A DNA stretch of 64,000 nucleotides from Streptococcus mitis (GCF_013305725.1 NZ_CP047883.1:1219001-1283000); one strand, 5' to 3'; shown: positions 1 to 8,214, counted from the first letter of the stretch. Program-made: numbers and translations. Notes: generated from the letters alone by a model not told the origin.

Positions 1-1345
1 GATTTGGAACATGGTTTACAATGAAATCTTTAGTAAATTCTTCTTTGACAGAAAATTGATGATCATTTAGAGTTAGAGCTTTCTGTTCTTTAACTCCCTC
101 ATTCTTTGCAAAGAGTCCGACCTCATTTCCTGATAGAGACAATTTTTGGCCAGTCATATTTTCATAATCTTTTTGGTCAAATACCATGAAAACTGTTGTG
201 GGTTGGACACGATTTTGTCCTTTTTCAAAAAGGGTTAACTTGCTACCTTCTTGGTTTGCAACACCAAAGTAAGCGTAACGAAGCACTTCTTTCTCTTTAA
301 TCTTATAACCTTTATCACTTGCAAACTGGCTCAAGAGTTTGTCCAAGTCTTCTTTTTCAACATTTTGCCCTGAAACCCCAAAATCATGAGGATTTAGAAC
401 TTTTTTAAAGCTTTCTGAGGCATTGAAAATACTAGTCGCTGCTGACATGGTTACCAAAACCATTGTTGACAAAATTGCGATAGTTGCTAGTCCAACCGCA
501 TTTTTCTTCATACGGAAAATCAAGTTAGACACTGAGATAAGGTTATTGGGCTGGTAATAGTATTTCTTATTTTTCTTTAAGATTTGGAGGAAAACGGTAA
601 TACCTGCATTGAACAAGAGATAGGTTCCAAAAATAACCAGCAAAACAGCTAGGAAGAAAGTTGTTAAGGCTGTAAGAGGATCTTTTACAGTAAGGGAAAG
701 ATAATATCCAATCCCTAAACTTATGGAACCAAGAATAGTTTGGAGAGGTAGGAAACGACCTTTTTTCTCTCCGCTTGCTTTCTCACGAGAGAGCTGGAGG
801 GCATTCATACGGGCAATTCGAAGGGCATTCAGGAACATGAGGCCTAGGAAAATCAAACCAAAGACAACAAGTACTGCAATGACAACATTCATTTGGAAGG
901 TAGCGACCAGCTCAACCTTCAATTTCATCAGTTTGAGCAAGAAAGCGAAAATTAACTTGTCAAACAAGGCTCCAATACCGATACCCGCTCCAACAGTTAG
1001 AATCCCAAATACCACTAACTCCTTAAAGGTCATACTGATTAGATGACGCTTCTCCAAGCCCAACATGCCATAAATTCCTAGTTCCTTGGAACGGTTCTTC
1101 ATGACAAAACTATTGGCATAGAGGACGATAATGGCTGACGCAAGGGTGACGACAAACATACCAAATCCTAGAGTAGCTTGAATGGTTGTCCCTCCACGGA
1201 TTTCCGAAATCTTGGGATTGAAGGTTAAGGAGTAAAAGAGATAGGTGACGGTGACTGCCAAGAGAACAGCCAGCGCAAAAGGATAGTAGAGTTTGCGGTT
1301 TTTAATCAAGTTCGATACCGCTAACTTATTGGTTAATCGAAACAT
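1..1345 (-). CDS. BceB-type ABC transporter permease, truncated by the window edge
   Basis: About 448 codons are visible from an ATG at 1345, and the frame stays open through base 1, so the C-terminus is missing. The start (MFRLTNKLAVSNLIKNRK) leads into an FtsX-like permease with a long hydrophobic segment near residue 25, three further membrane segments by about residue 175, more around 220-300, then a large hydrophilic domain. That order fits BceB/VraG-type permeases of about 650 residues, which respond to and remove cell-wall-active peptide antibiotics. A GAGGTGAA ribosome site lies inside the end of the upstream ATPase gene, whose stop is one base before this ATG, so the two are translationally coupled. 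The substrate is not readable from the sequence. Confidence 0.85.
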   Translation of the reverse strand, partial: MFRLTNKLAVSNLIKNRKLYYPFALAVLLAVTVTYLFYSLTFNPKISEIRGGTTIQATLGFGMFVVTLASAIIVLYANSFVMKNRSKELGIYGMLGLEKRHLISMTFKELVVFGILTVGAGIGIGALFDKLIFAFLLKLMKLKVELVATFQMNVVIAVLVVFGLIFLGLMFLNALRIARMNALQLSREKASGEKKGRFLPLQTILGSISLGIGYYLSLTVKDPLTALTTFFLAVLLVIFGTYLLFNAGITVFLQILKKNKKYYYQPNNLISVSNLIFRMKKNAVGLATIAILSTMVLVTMSAATSIFNASESFKKVLNPHDFGVSGQNVEKEDLDKLLSQFASDKGYKIKEKEVLRYAYFGVANQEGSKLTLFEKGQNRVQPTTVFMVFDQKDYENMTGQKLSLSGNEVGLFAKNEGVKEQKALTLNDHQFSVKEEFTKDFIVNHVPN

Positions 1346-1346
1346 A

Positions 1347-2105
1347 CTAATTCACCTCGCTTGCCATGACAGTCAAGGTATCAGAGATTTCTTGGAACAT
1401 CTGACGTTCTGTCTTCTCTCCACGGTAGATTTGGTTGTAAAGAATGCCGTCTTTGATAAAGAGTACACGTTTAGCTCTGCTAGCTGCTGCTGTTGAGTGG
1501 GTTACCATAAGAATGGTTTGTCCACGCTCATTGATTTCATCAAAAACATCCAGTAGAGCTGCAGATGACTTGGAGTCAAGGGCGCCTGTTGGCTCATCCG
1601 CAAGGAGAATTTCAGGTTCTGTGATGATGGCACGAGCTACTGCTACACGCTGTTTCTGCCCTCCTGAAATCTCGTAAGGGTACTTCTCTTGTAATTGGTT
1701 GATTCCCAGATTCTCAGCTGTCACCACCAATTTCTTCATCATCTCCGTAATAGGTCTTCTTGACAAGACAAGTGGAAGCAAGATATTATCCTTAACAGAT
1801 AGAGTATCTAGCAAGTTAAAGTCTTGGAAGACAAATCCTAGCTTTTCACGACGGAAGCTAGAGGCTTGTGAATTTTTAATGGTTGCGGTGTCCGTTCCAT
1901 TTAAGTAAACCTGCCCACGACTTGGTTTATCCAGCATAGCTAGAATATTGAGAAGAGTTGATTTACCAGAACCAGACTCACCCATGATAGCGACGTAATC
2001 GCCTTTTTCGACGGTAAAGTGAATATCCTTGAGGGCTTCTACTTGGTTGCCCTGAAAACGAGTTTTATAAATTTTTTGAACGTGTTTTACATCTAAAAGT
2101 GTCAT
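1347..2105 (-). CDS. BceA-type ABC transporter ATP-binding protein
   Basis: This 252-residue ATPase has Walker [10 protein letters not shown] at residues 42-50, an [14 protein letters not shown] signature and Walker [10 protein letters not shown]. It belongs to the MacB/LolD/BceA class and powers the permease encoded just downstream. I chose the ATG at 2105 because it has a good AGAAAGGAG site. An in-frame start 57 bases upstream would overlap the end of the small peptide gene at 2120-2230 and has no ribosome site of its own. The peptide gene, this gene and the permease gene form one leftward operon. The likely role is defence against cell-wall-targeting antimicrobial peptides, an assignment that rests on family membership. 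Confidence 0.92.
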   Translation of the reverse strand: MTLLDVKHVQKIYKTRFQGNQVEALKDIHFTVEKGDYVAIMGESGSGKSTLLNILAMLDKPSRGQVYLNGTDTATIKNSQASSFRREKLGFVFQDFNLLDTLSVKDNILLPLVLSRRPITEMMKKLVVTAENLGINQLQEKYPYEISGGQKQRVAVARAIITEPEILLADEPTGALDSKSSAALLDVFDEINERGQTILMVTHSTAAASRAKRVLFIKDGILYNQIYRGEKTERQMFQEISDTLTVMASEVN

Positions 2106-2119
2106 GAGAATCTCCTTTC

Positions 2120-2230
2120 TTAATATCCCATCAAATGAAATGTTGCTTGCATCATAGCGCACCCCAACTGAACGCGCTCGATATCTTTGTGGCTTAGTTT
2201 TCTTGTTTTCTTATGTAAGATTTTTTTCAT
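2120..2230 (-). CDS. 36-residue peptide with a double-glycine-like leader, first gene of the Bce operon
   Basis: ATG at 2230 with a strong AAAGGAG site 6 bases upstream opens a 36-codon frame that ends 14 bases before the ATPase start. The N-terminus is basic (MKKILHKKTRK). Residues 12-23 read LSHKDIERVQLG, which follows the spacing of double-glycine leaders (L -12, S -11, acidic -8, hydrophobic -7 and -4, G -1), except that the -2 position is L instead of G. Cleavage after G23 would release a 13-residue peptide, CAMMQATFHLMGY. It could be a secreted signal or bacteriocin-like peptide, a leader that controls the transporter, or a membrane-associated small protein. No peptidase-type exporter is visible in the window. 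I do not recognise a named family. Confidence 0.6.
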   Translation of the reverse strand: MKKILHKKTRKLSHKDIERVQLGCAMMQATFHLMGY

Positions 2231-2318
2231 GATGTTACTCCTTTGTTCTTTATGAGTCTAGTTTACATCAAAAAAAGACCGCTTGCCATAACCTAACCTT
2301 ACAAAAAAGGCTTTAATC

Positions 2319-2332
2319 TTACATTTTTGTAA
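2319..2332 (-). promoter_or_regulatory. BceR-type operator
   Basis: The perfect palindrome TTACATTTTTGTAA (extended to ATCTTAC/GTAAGAT) matches the TNACA-N4-TGTAA consensus that I recall for BceR-like response regulators. It lies about 90 bases upstream of the peptide gene start at 2230, in front of a BceAB-type operon. A second half-site (TTACAAAAA) is at 2300-2308. The promoter itself is weak: a possible -10 TAAACT lies near 2263-2258 with a poor -35, as expected of an activated promoter. No two-component genes are in the window. Confidence 0.65.
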
Positions 2333-2388
2333 GATTGGGGGAAATATACCCATTTCATTAAAAATATTTTACCATAAAAAGAAAGTAA

Positions 2389-2420
2389 TAATAAAACCCT
2401 TGCAGATACAAGGGTTCAAA
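2389..2420 (-). terminator. Rho-independent terminator beyond the pspC tail remnant
   Basis: A perfect 8-bp stem, AACCCTTG/CAAGGGTT at 2395-2402 and 2409-2416, has a 6-base loop and is followed on the minus strand by TTTTATTATT. It ends leftward transcription from the accessory cassette and lies 58 bases past the duplicated PspC tail. Confidence 0.75.
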
Positions 2421-2477
2421 AATTTTAAAATAGATTAGTCGAATTCATAGACTAACAGTAAAATAACTGTTTCTACC

Positions 2478-2528
2478 TCACCAAAACCATCCATCATTTT
2501 CTTCAATGGCTTGAGCTTCTTTGCGTTT
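2478..2528 (-). pseudogene. Duplicated 3' tail of the pspC gene
   Basis: About 55 bases (2474-2528) match the last codons of the intact PspC gene at 5003-5057 with roughly six mismatches. The reading frame is preserved: it translates RKEAQAIEENDGWFW followed by TGA, against RKEAQAIDDNEGWFW followed by TGA in the intact gene. There is no start or upstream PspC domain here. It marks the distal junction of the inserted cassette. Confidence 0.8.
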
Positions 2529-2646
2529 CTATTTTAGCATTTAACAGTTATTGACTGCTCTAACTTAAAAAAATTTCGGATAGAAATAAATTGTCCTATA
2601 TAATTATAAATATACTCGTACTTATAAAAGACATCCAATCCAAGTA

Positions 2647-4155
2647 TTATAAATATCCTACACAATTTACACCTATAACTCCTCTTCTTAGGAATATCGT
2701 ATGAAGTTTCTCATACTCAAATTGTTCATATTCAAATCGCTTGTATTCAAACTTCTCATATTCAAACGGTTCGTATTCAAACTTTTCATATTCAAAAACT
2801 TCAATTCCTATTTCTTTTAATACTTCTTCTGGCAACTCGTAATTTTGATCCACTAAACCAAATAGAATAAATCCTGAATCGACACAAAATGATAGTACTG
2901 GATTATATATTGAAGAGTAAATTACAGAACCAGCTATCGATCCTACAAAACTACCAATCATGTATCCTAGTACAGGAATTTCAATCAGAGATTGGCTCAC
3001 AGAACCCATTGATAAAGCACAAGTTGTCACAAACATTTCTTTTATTAATTCATTAACCATCTCAGCTCTACTCATGTTACCAGTAGTGACTTGATACGAA
3101 TTTTTCATTGAATTCATCACTAATACAGTCACTGCACCAACTACTGATGGATCGATAGATTTCATTGCACTACCACATAGCCCTGCCTTACAACTTGCTG
3201 TAATCGCTGCTGAAACTGTACCTCTTACAAATCCTTCACCTGCACCTGTAATAGCCGCAAATCCTATCTTTTTGAATTGACATTCTTCAATTTCTCCATT
3301 TTTAATTAGATAAGCTATGGCATTCAATACTTCAGGAGCAACTCTTAATGCCATTGATATGGTTGCTGCAGTTAAGCCAGCTTTATACGCATGTCTTAAG
3401 ATATTGGTATACTTAATCAATTCTTCAGTTGTTAAGTGTAAATCCTTAGAATTTACTCCACCCTCTTTAGACAATTTTGCAAGTTCACGTGCTTCCTGTT
3501 CCGACAAAGTAATCGATTCATTCCCCTTATTATCTTTAACTTTATCACTCAGTAATTTTAGAGTTTCTTCATAGCGATGAACTTGCTCCGGTCGCTTTAC
3601 AGCTTCTTCTCTTATTTTTTGCTCTAAAAACATAGTAGCTTCTTTTAGCTGATCTGATGGAATTACTCTATACTGACCTGCGTAAACTGGAGAATTTAAA
3701 TCTGTTTCAGCTAATAATCCCCGTTCTTCTAAATATTTCTCGAGATTATCATTCCTACCTCGAGCTTTGTATTCATTGAAACGATTTAAAATACTTTTCG
3801 ATTGCTGGATTGCACTTGCTGTCCCATCCTTATAATATTTTAAACCAAATTCAGCATCGAAGTTTATTCCTGTAATATCAGCAGAGCCAAAGTCATGACT
3901 ACGATCAACTTGTACCCTGTTTTTTGAAGAATTAATAGCTGCATTAATATTAAAAGTCCCAGCATGCCAAAACTCAGCAACATCTCCCTTTAGTGTATCT
4001 ATACGTGCACCATTATATTCAAATTCATTTAGATTATTCACCAACTTCTTTATCTCTGATTCTACAGAGTCTAAATAATGTACACCAGCAGTATGTCCTG
4101 CAAAATTACCTGCGTGCTTTTGAAAGAATTCGTATCCTTCTCTAAAGCCTTCCAT
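2647..4155 (-). CDS. Accessory 502-residue protein with possible nuclease-like head, glycine-rich membrane segments and FEYE repeats
   Basis: I do not recognise a named family. Residues 57-125 hold GDVAEF (57-62), SADI (91-94) and DAEFGLKYY (100-108) with QQSK at 117-120. This spacing of D, ExxxK and Q recalls PD-(D/E)xK nucleases, a weak inference. Residues 165-235 are charged and helical. Residues 297-345 and 389-435 are glycine- and alanine-rich hydrophobic stretches that could insert in membrane. Residues 453-484 are about six copies of a six-residue FEYExx repeat. The tail after the repeat (residues 485-502) has different character and may be frame-altered. The start follows GGAGGG inside the preceding gene and lies 3 bases after its stop, so the two are translationally coupled. 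Confidence 0.8.
   Translation of the reverse strand: MEGFREGYEFFQKHAGNFAGHTAGVHYLDSVESEIKKLVNNLNEFEYNGARIDTLKGDVAEFWHAGTFNINAAINSSKNRVQVDRSHDFGSADITGINFDAEFGLKYYKDGTASAIQQSKSILNRFNEYKARGRNDNLEKYLEERGLLAETDLNSPVYAGQYRVIPSDQLKEATMFLEQKIREEAVKRPEQVHRYEETLKLLSDKVKDNKGNESITLSEQEARELAKLSKEGGVNSKDLHLTTEELIKYTNILRHAYKAGLTAATISMALRVAPEVLNAIAYLIKNGEIEECQFKKIGFAAITGAGEGFVRGTVSAAITASCKAGLCGSAMKSIDPSVVGAVTVLVMNSMKNSYQVTTGNMSRAEMVNELIKEMFVTTCALSMGSVSQSLIEIPVLGYMIGSFVGSIAGSVIYSSIYNPVLSFCVDSGFILFGLVDQNYELPEEVLKEIGIEVFEYEKFEYEPFEYEKFEYKRFEYEQFEYEKLHTIFLRRGVIGVNCVGYL
2701..2797 (-). repeat. 18-bp coding tandem repeat (FEYExx)
   Basis: About six imperfect 18-base units (core on the plus strand TTCATATTCAAA) encode FEYEKFEYEPFEYEKF and so on near the C-terminus of the 502-residue protein. 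The unit is a multiple of three, so copy-number change would keep the frame. Between-unit differences fall mostly in the last two codons of each unit. Confidence 0.85.
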
Positions 4156-4158
4156 TCA

Positions 4159-4815
4159 TTATCCCTCCAAGAACTCAGATAATCCATCCAAATATAGTAT
4201 TGCTGTCAGACCTCTGTATTGTTGATCCATGATTTTCTCTTTATCAGTTCCTGTAAGAAATTGAGTAACACCTAGCACTGCACCAGTAGCTAATGTAATC
4301 CCAGGGGCCAAAAAACCTAGTAGTGCACCTCCTGCTATCAAAGCTGCTTTATTTCCACCAACGACATCATTAACTGCATCTAAAGCTTGCTCTGGAAGTG
4401 ATTTTGAAAATTCTATCTTTTCAAAGTCAGACTTATATCCACGACAAAAATCAACAAATTCATCATAAGTTTCTGGTTGACTAATAACTTCTGATACTAG
4501 CATCATCCCACGTTTTCCTAACCAACCATATTTCATTCCATATTTTTCAAATTTTATGTTCATGCTTGATATTTCATTCTTACTTGATTGATTCTCGCCA
4601 ATAAAGAGTACGTGTTGTTCAGAGATTAAAGTTGCCATATTAGCTAGATAGTCCTTTTCGAGCCATACAGCTACTTCAATCGCACCATCTTTTGTGCCAA
4701 CAATTAAATTATCTTCATCATCATTTGTACTTACAAGTTGACGTAAATAATTACCGTATCCATGAGTTTTATCATCGCAAACAATAATCAATTTTGTAAC
4801 ATTTTGTCCAAACAT
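4159..4815 (-). CDS. Accessory 218-residue protein, possible Rossmann-like head plus glycine-zipper membrane segment
   Basis: First protein-length gene of the cassette. Residues 7-75 alternate beta and alpha (KLIIVCDD, IEVAVWLEKDY, HVLFIGEN), as in Rossmann-like or receiver-like folds. Residues 92-108 hold a conserved-looking YGMKYGWLGKRGMMLV. Residues 154-188 are a glycine/alanine-rich hydrophobic stretch (AALIAGGALLGFLAPG, then ITLATGAVLG) resembling a glycine-zipper membrane helix or hairpin. No enzyme motif is certain. ATG at 4815 has a GGAGAA site. The gene is coupled to the 502-residue protein gene, and both depend on the strong promoter at 4925-4954. A sensor/effector pair is a plausible reading, but function is unknown. 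Confidence 0.8.
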   Translation of the reverse strand: MFGQNVTKLIIVCDDKTHGYGNYLRQLVSTNDDEDNLIVGTKDGAIEVAVWLEKDYLANMATLISEQHVLFIGENQSSKNEISSMNIKFEKYGMKYGWLGKRGMMLVSEVISQPETYDEFVDFCRGYKSDFEKIEFSKSLPEQALDAVNDVVGGNKAALIAGGALLGFLAPGITLATGAVLGVTQFLTGTDKEKIMDQQYRGLTAILYLDGLSEFLEG

Positions 4816-4841
4816 AAAGCTTCTCCATTTTTTTCTAAAAT

Positions 4842-4904
4842 TTATAATTTTTTCTTCTTGATAAGTTTCATAATAGAATGTATAACATGTCCTACAATAT
4901 CCAT
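4842..4904 (-). CDS. 20-residue amphipathic cationic peptide, cassette leader
   Basis: ATG at 4904 opens a 20-codon frame, MDIVGHVIHSIMKLIKKKKL, ending 26 bases before the 218-residue protein gene. The spacing of I, V, M and L gives one hydrophobic helical face with a lysine-rich end, like phenol-soluble-modulin or type I toxin peptides. It has no Shine-Dalgarno site. Its ATG overlaps the stop of a four-codon frame (ATG at 4918, MKLF, TAA at 4906-4904) in the arrangement TAATG, which allows reinitiation. The upstream ATG falls at the predicted transcription start. Translation is inferred, and this could instead be a regulatory upstream frame. Confidence 0.4.
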   Translation of the reverse strand: MDIVGHVIHSIMKLIKKKKL

Positions 4905-4924
4905 TAAAATAGTTTCATGCGCTT

Positions 4925-4954
4925 ATTATACCATTTAGCAATGTATGTTGACAA
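4925..4954 (-). promoter_or_regulatory. Sigma-A promoter of the accessory cassette
   Basis: TTGTCA (4954-4949), an 18-base spacer and extended -10 TGGTATAAT (TATAAT 4930-4925). The predicted start is close to 4918, the A of the four-codon upstream frame. It lies just beyond the pspC terminator, so the cassette carries its own promoter. Confidence 0.85.
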
Positions 4955-4956
4955 GA

Positions 4957-4991
4957 TGAAAAAAAGCCTTGTCTTCTATAATACAAAGCTT
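4957..4991 (-). terminator. Terminator of pspC
   Basis: On the minus strand AAGCTTTGT and ACAAGGCTT pair (9 bp with one G-U, 10-base loop; arms at 4983-4991 and 4964-4972), followed by a T run. It lies 16 bases after the pspC stop. Confidence 0.75.
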
Positions 4992-5006
4992 GTTTCCTTA
5001 TTTACC

Positions 5007-5279
5007 TCACCAAAACCAGCCTTCATTATCGTCAATGGCTTGGGCTTCTTTGCGTTTACGTGGGCCTGTTCCGTACATTTCTGCTTCGATGTCTTCCTTG
5101 GTTGGCATGATAGAAGCTAGGATGATATAGATAATCACACCAAGTCCAAAATTTGCGACTGTAAAAATGGCAAACAGAAAACGAACAAGGGTAACATCAA
5201 AGTTCCACTTGTCTGACAGACCTGCCAGAACTCCTGAAATCATGCGATTTCGTCTCATTTTATAAAATTTACTGTTCAT
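5007..5279 (-). CDS. PspC-domain membrane protein
   Basis: This 90-residue protein has the PspC layout: a basic N-terminus (KMRRNRMISGVLAGLSDKW), one hydrophobic helix at about residues 35-57 (VRFLFAIFTVANFGLGVIIYIILASIM) and a charged tail ending GWFW. PspC-family proteins sense or transmit envelope stress. ATG at 5279 follows AGAAAGAGG, so I prefer it to an in-frame start 30 bases upstream. It is read after the sprT-like gene, with a possible extended -10 TGATATACT near 5311. A second, shorter PspC protein is encoded at 41855-42046. The last 16 codons are duplicated at 2478-2528. Confidence 0.85.
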   Translation of the reverse strand: MNSKFYKMRRNRMISGVLAGLSDKWNFDVTLVRFLFAIFTVANFGLGVIIYIILASIMPTKEDIEAEMYGTGPRKRKEAQAIDDNEGWFW

Positions 5280-5337
5280 GATATTACCTCTTTCTACTAG
5301 GTTAGACATAGTATATCACGGGTAGGCTCGGCTTTCA

Positions 5338-5787
5338 TCAGTCCTCAGGCTGATTTATCAGTAGCAATTTACCTCGACAAAGTCCACAGCGATAGCGTTT
5401 GGTATCAATCCTTCGCTTGCGATGATACCTTTGGTGGCAGGATTGGCAACGATAGAGCTTGAGTGGTTTGGAGTGGCTATTTGTCAAGGAGGGCACAAAA
5501 CGTAATCCATCCACTGCTTTCAACAGTTCCTTAAAATCCCGATCCTTGTGTTGATAACCCTTCCCTTGAAAATAGAGGTGATAATGACAGAGTTCATGTC
5601 GGACAATTTTCCTAAAAACATCCAGACCCAGTTTCTGATAAACCTTGGGATTAAAATCCAAATGCCCATCTTTTGGGAAAAATCGCCCACCTGTCGAACG
5701 TAGACGAGAATTCCACTGAGCTTGATGGATAAAAGGTCTGCCGAAGTCTTCTAGCGAAACCTGTTTGACGTAATCAGTCAGTTTCAT
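5338..5787 (-). CDS. SprT-like zinc metalloprotein
   Basis: A 149-residue protein with the zinc-metallopeptidase motif HELCH at residues 64-68, a candidate third ligand H80, and a C-terminal zinc-ribbon-like pair CQSC and CGLC. This is the SprT/YdcK-like architecture, related in fold to Spartan proteases. The bacterial substrate is unknown. I use ATG at 5787, which overlaps the end of tex by 14 bases, since the only in-frame alternative is a GTG 33 bases upstream. Coupling to tex is common in streptococci. Confidence 0.85.
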   Translation of the reverse strand: MKLTDYVKQVSLEDFGRPFIHQAQWNSRLRSTGGRFFPKDGHLDFNPKVYQKLGLDVFRKIVRHELCHYHLYFQGKGYQHKDRDFKELLKAVDGLRFVPSLTNSHSKPLKLYRCQSCHQRYHRKRRIDTKRYRCGLCRGKLLLINQPED

Positions 5788-7903
5788 TTGGAGCGAGGAG
5801 CGACAGATTGACTTTTTCACGTTCAGTATCGATTTTCTTGACCCAGACTGTCACCAAATCACCAACGGATACCACTTGGCTGGGATGTTTGATAAATTTG
5901 CGACTCATGTGGGAAATATGAATCAAACCGTCCTCGTGAATCCCGATATCAACGAAGGCACCGAAGTCAACGACATTACGCACCACACCTTCCAGCTTCT
6001 GTCCGACAACAAGATCCTTGATATCCAGTACATCTTGACGGAGAACTGGAGCATCAAAAGAGTCACGGAAATCTCGACCTGGTTTGAGAAGGTCTGCAAT
6101 GATATCTTTAAGGGTTTCTGGACCAAGGTCTAGTTCTTGCGCCATTTCCTTGACTGAAAGGGACTTGAGTTTACTTTGGTCTTCTTCATTCAAGTCTGTA
6201 ATGTCCAAAAGTTTGAAAAGTTCCTTAACGGCAGCGTAATTTTCTGGGTGAACTCCTGTATTATCAAGGATATTGCTACTTTCAGGGATACGAAGGAAAC
6301 CAGCTGCCTGTTCAAAGGCCTTGGCTCCCAGACGAGGAACTTTCTTGATTTGCGCGCGTGAAGTGATTTTCCCTTCTTCCTCACGGTATTTGACAATATT
6401 TTCAGAGATAGTTTTATTGAGTCCAGCGACATGGGAAAGAAGAGCTGGGCTGGCCGTATTAATATTAACACCGACTTGGTTAACTACAGTTTCTACGACA
6501 AAGTCCAGACTTTCAGACAGTTTCTTCTGACTGACATCGTGCTGGTATTGACCGACACCAATTGACTTAGGATCGATTTTGACCAATTCCGCAAGAGGAT
6601 CTTGCAAACGACGGGCGATAGAAATAGCAGAGCGTTTTTCAACGGTCAAGTCTGGAAACTCCTGACGAGCAAGTTCACTGGCAGAATAGACCGAAGCACC
6701 ACTTTCATTGACGATAACATAGCTGACTTCAGGAAAATCTTTCAGAACTTCCGCCACAAAGGCTTCGCTTTCACGACTAGCCGTTCCATTTCCAATGGCA
6801 ATAATTTCCACGCCGTATTGACCAATCAAGTCTGCCAAATCTTTCTTGGCTTCTTCTATTTGACGAGCTGATGCTGGTTTGACAGGATAAATGACCTGAG
6901 TCGTCAGCATTTTCCCCGTCGCATCCACGACAGCCAGCTTGGCACCTGTACGAAAGGCAGGGTCAAATCCAAGAACCACGCGCCCTTTCAGCGGAGCAAC
7001 CAAGAGAAGATTGCGCAGGTTGTCAGAAAAGAGTTGGATAGCTCCTTCTTCTGCCTTCTCGGTCAATTCTGTCCGAATACGACGCTCGATAGCAGGCAAA
7101 ACTTTTTTCTTAACTGACTGTTGAATAACTTCATCAATATAGGTATTTTTTACCTTGAAACGAGCAGCAAAGAAGGCAAGAATACGGTCCGTTTCATGTT
7201 CAAAACCGACCTTCAAGACACCTAGCTTCTCCCCACGATTGAGGGCCAAGGTACGATAGCCTTGCATATTCCCAACCGTCTCTGAAAAATCATAATAAAT
7301 CTGAAAAACCTGCTTTTCATCAAGACTTTCATCCTTGACTTGAGAAGTGAGTTTAGAGTGTCTCAGCACCTCCTGATAAGTCATGGAACGCAAGGCCACA
7401 TCTTCCGATAAGGCTTCGACCAAGATATCAACTGCACCAGCCAAGGCTTCCTTACCAGTCGCAAATCCTTCACAGACGAACTTTTCTGCTTCCTTCTCTA
7501 AGTCAGTTACATTCTGCAAAATCAAGCGAGCAAGTGGGAAGAGTCCTGCTTCACGGGCAATAGTTGCCTTGGTCCGACGCTTTTCCTTGTATGGAAGATA
7601 GAGTTCTTCTACATCAGCTAATTTTTCGGCAGCTAAGATAGCTTCTTCCAACTCCTTGGTCAACTTGCCTTGTTCTTGAATCTTAGCCAAGACAGCTTCC
7701 TTGCGGTCGTTGAGATTGGTCAGGCTTTTATCCAAGTCGATAATGGCCTTAATTGCCACCTCATCCAAACTACCAGTCATGTCCTTGCGATAACGAGCGA
7801 TAAAGGGAATAGTCGCCCCTTCTGCTGTCAAACTTAGAACAGTATCAATTTGCTTTAACGTCACTCCCAAATCCTGGGAGATTTTTTCATATTTTTTATC
7901 CAT
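5774..7903 (-). CDS. tex: Tex, S1-domain RNA-binding transcription accessory protein
   Basis: A 709-residue protein. The Tex N-terminus includes [15 protein letters not shown], the YqgF/RuvC-like domain begins with [17 protein letters not shown] at about 320, helix-hairpin-helix modules lie around 480-560 and an S1 domain closes it ([23 protein letters not shown]). Tex binds nucleic acid and acts with RNA polymerase. ATG at 7903 aligns with Tex N-termini. The -10 TATAAT (7915-7910) ends 6 bases before this ATG and there is no Shine-Dalgarno site, so the mRNA is predicted to be leaderless. Confidence 0.95.
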   Translation of the reverse strand: MDKKYEKISQDLGVTLKQIDTVLSLTAEGATIPFIARYRKDMTGSLDEVAIKAIIDLDKSLTNLNDRKEAVLAKIQEQGKLTKELEEAILAAEKLADVEELYLPYKEKRRTKATIAREAGLFPLARLILQNVTDLEKEAEKFVCEGFATGKEALAGAVDILVEALSEDVALRSMTYQEVLRHSKLTSQVKDESLDEKQVFQIYYDFSETVGNMQGYRTLALNRGEKLGVLKVGFEHETDRILAFFAARFKVKNTYIDEVIQQSVKKKVLPAIERRIRTELTEKAEEGAIQLFSDNLRNLLLVAPLKGRVVLGFDPAFRTGAKLAVVDATGKMLTTQVIYPVKPASARQIEEAKKDLADLIGQYGVEIIAIGNGTASRESEAFVAEVLKDFPEVSYVIVNESGASVYSASELARQEFPDLTVEKRSAISIARRLQDPLAELVKIDPKSIGVGQYQHDVSQKKLSESLDFVVETVVNQVGVNINTASPALLSHVAGLNKTISENIVKYREEEGKITSRAQIKKVPRLGAKAFEQAAGFLRIPESSNILDNTGVHPENYAAVKELFKLLDITDLNEEDQSKLKSLSVKEMAQELDLGPETLKDIIADLLKPGRDFRDSFDAPVLRQDVLDIKDLVVGQKLEGVVRNVVDFGAFVDIGIHEDGLIHISHMSRKFIKHPSQVVSVGDLVTVWVKKIDTEREKVNLSLLAPNETD

Positions 7904-7909
7904 GAATCT

Positions 7910-7915
7910 ATTATA
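7910..7915 (-). promoter_or_regulatory. Extended -10 promoter of tex, leaderless layout
   Basis: TGGTATAAT is followed by AGATTC and then the ATG. A start 6-7 bases downstream of the -10 would coincide with the initiation codon. The -35 (ATTTGA/TTTGAA) is weak, as is usual for extended -10 promoters. Confidence 0.7.
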
Positions 7916-8183
7916 CCATAAGCCAATCTTATTCAAATTATCTCTTACAATTTTAAAACATAAGTTGGGAAATAAATTTACTTCATTTCAATATTCTATT
8001 CATTGAGAAGGTTTCAATTTAAAATTCTACTAGATTACAAAAGAATCTATGAGTAATTTCACTGTTTTTATTTTTGACAATAATTCGCCACTATTCTCCC
8101 TCTTTATTCTTGAAGAAAACGCTTTTTTGAACAATAGGATTTAGATTTCTGTTTCTAATCGTCCAAAACGCGTGTTTTTGAGA
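7916..8183. other. AT-rich intergenic stretch without a recognised gene
   Basis: I find no credible coding frame, repeat or RNA here. It separates the tex promoter from the tandem terminators behind the structured RNA. Confidence 0.5.
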
Positions 8184-8214
8184 AATAAAAAAACCGCAAG
8201 CCTGAGCCTGCGGT
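8184..8214 (-). terminator. Second terminator downstream of the structured RNA
   Basis: A 9-bp stem, ACCGCAGGC against GCTTGCGGT with a TCAG loop, is followed by TTTTTTTATTT on the minus strand. It backs up the RNA's own terminator, and there is no gene between the two. Confidence 0.75.

Noticed and set aside
2106..2162. Extended N-terminus of the BceA-type ATPase
   Set aside because: It would overlap the end of the peptide gene and lacks its own ribosome site. The ATG at 2105 has a strong one and matches family starts.
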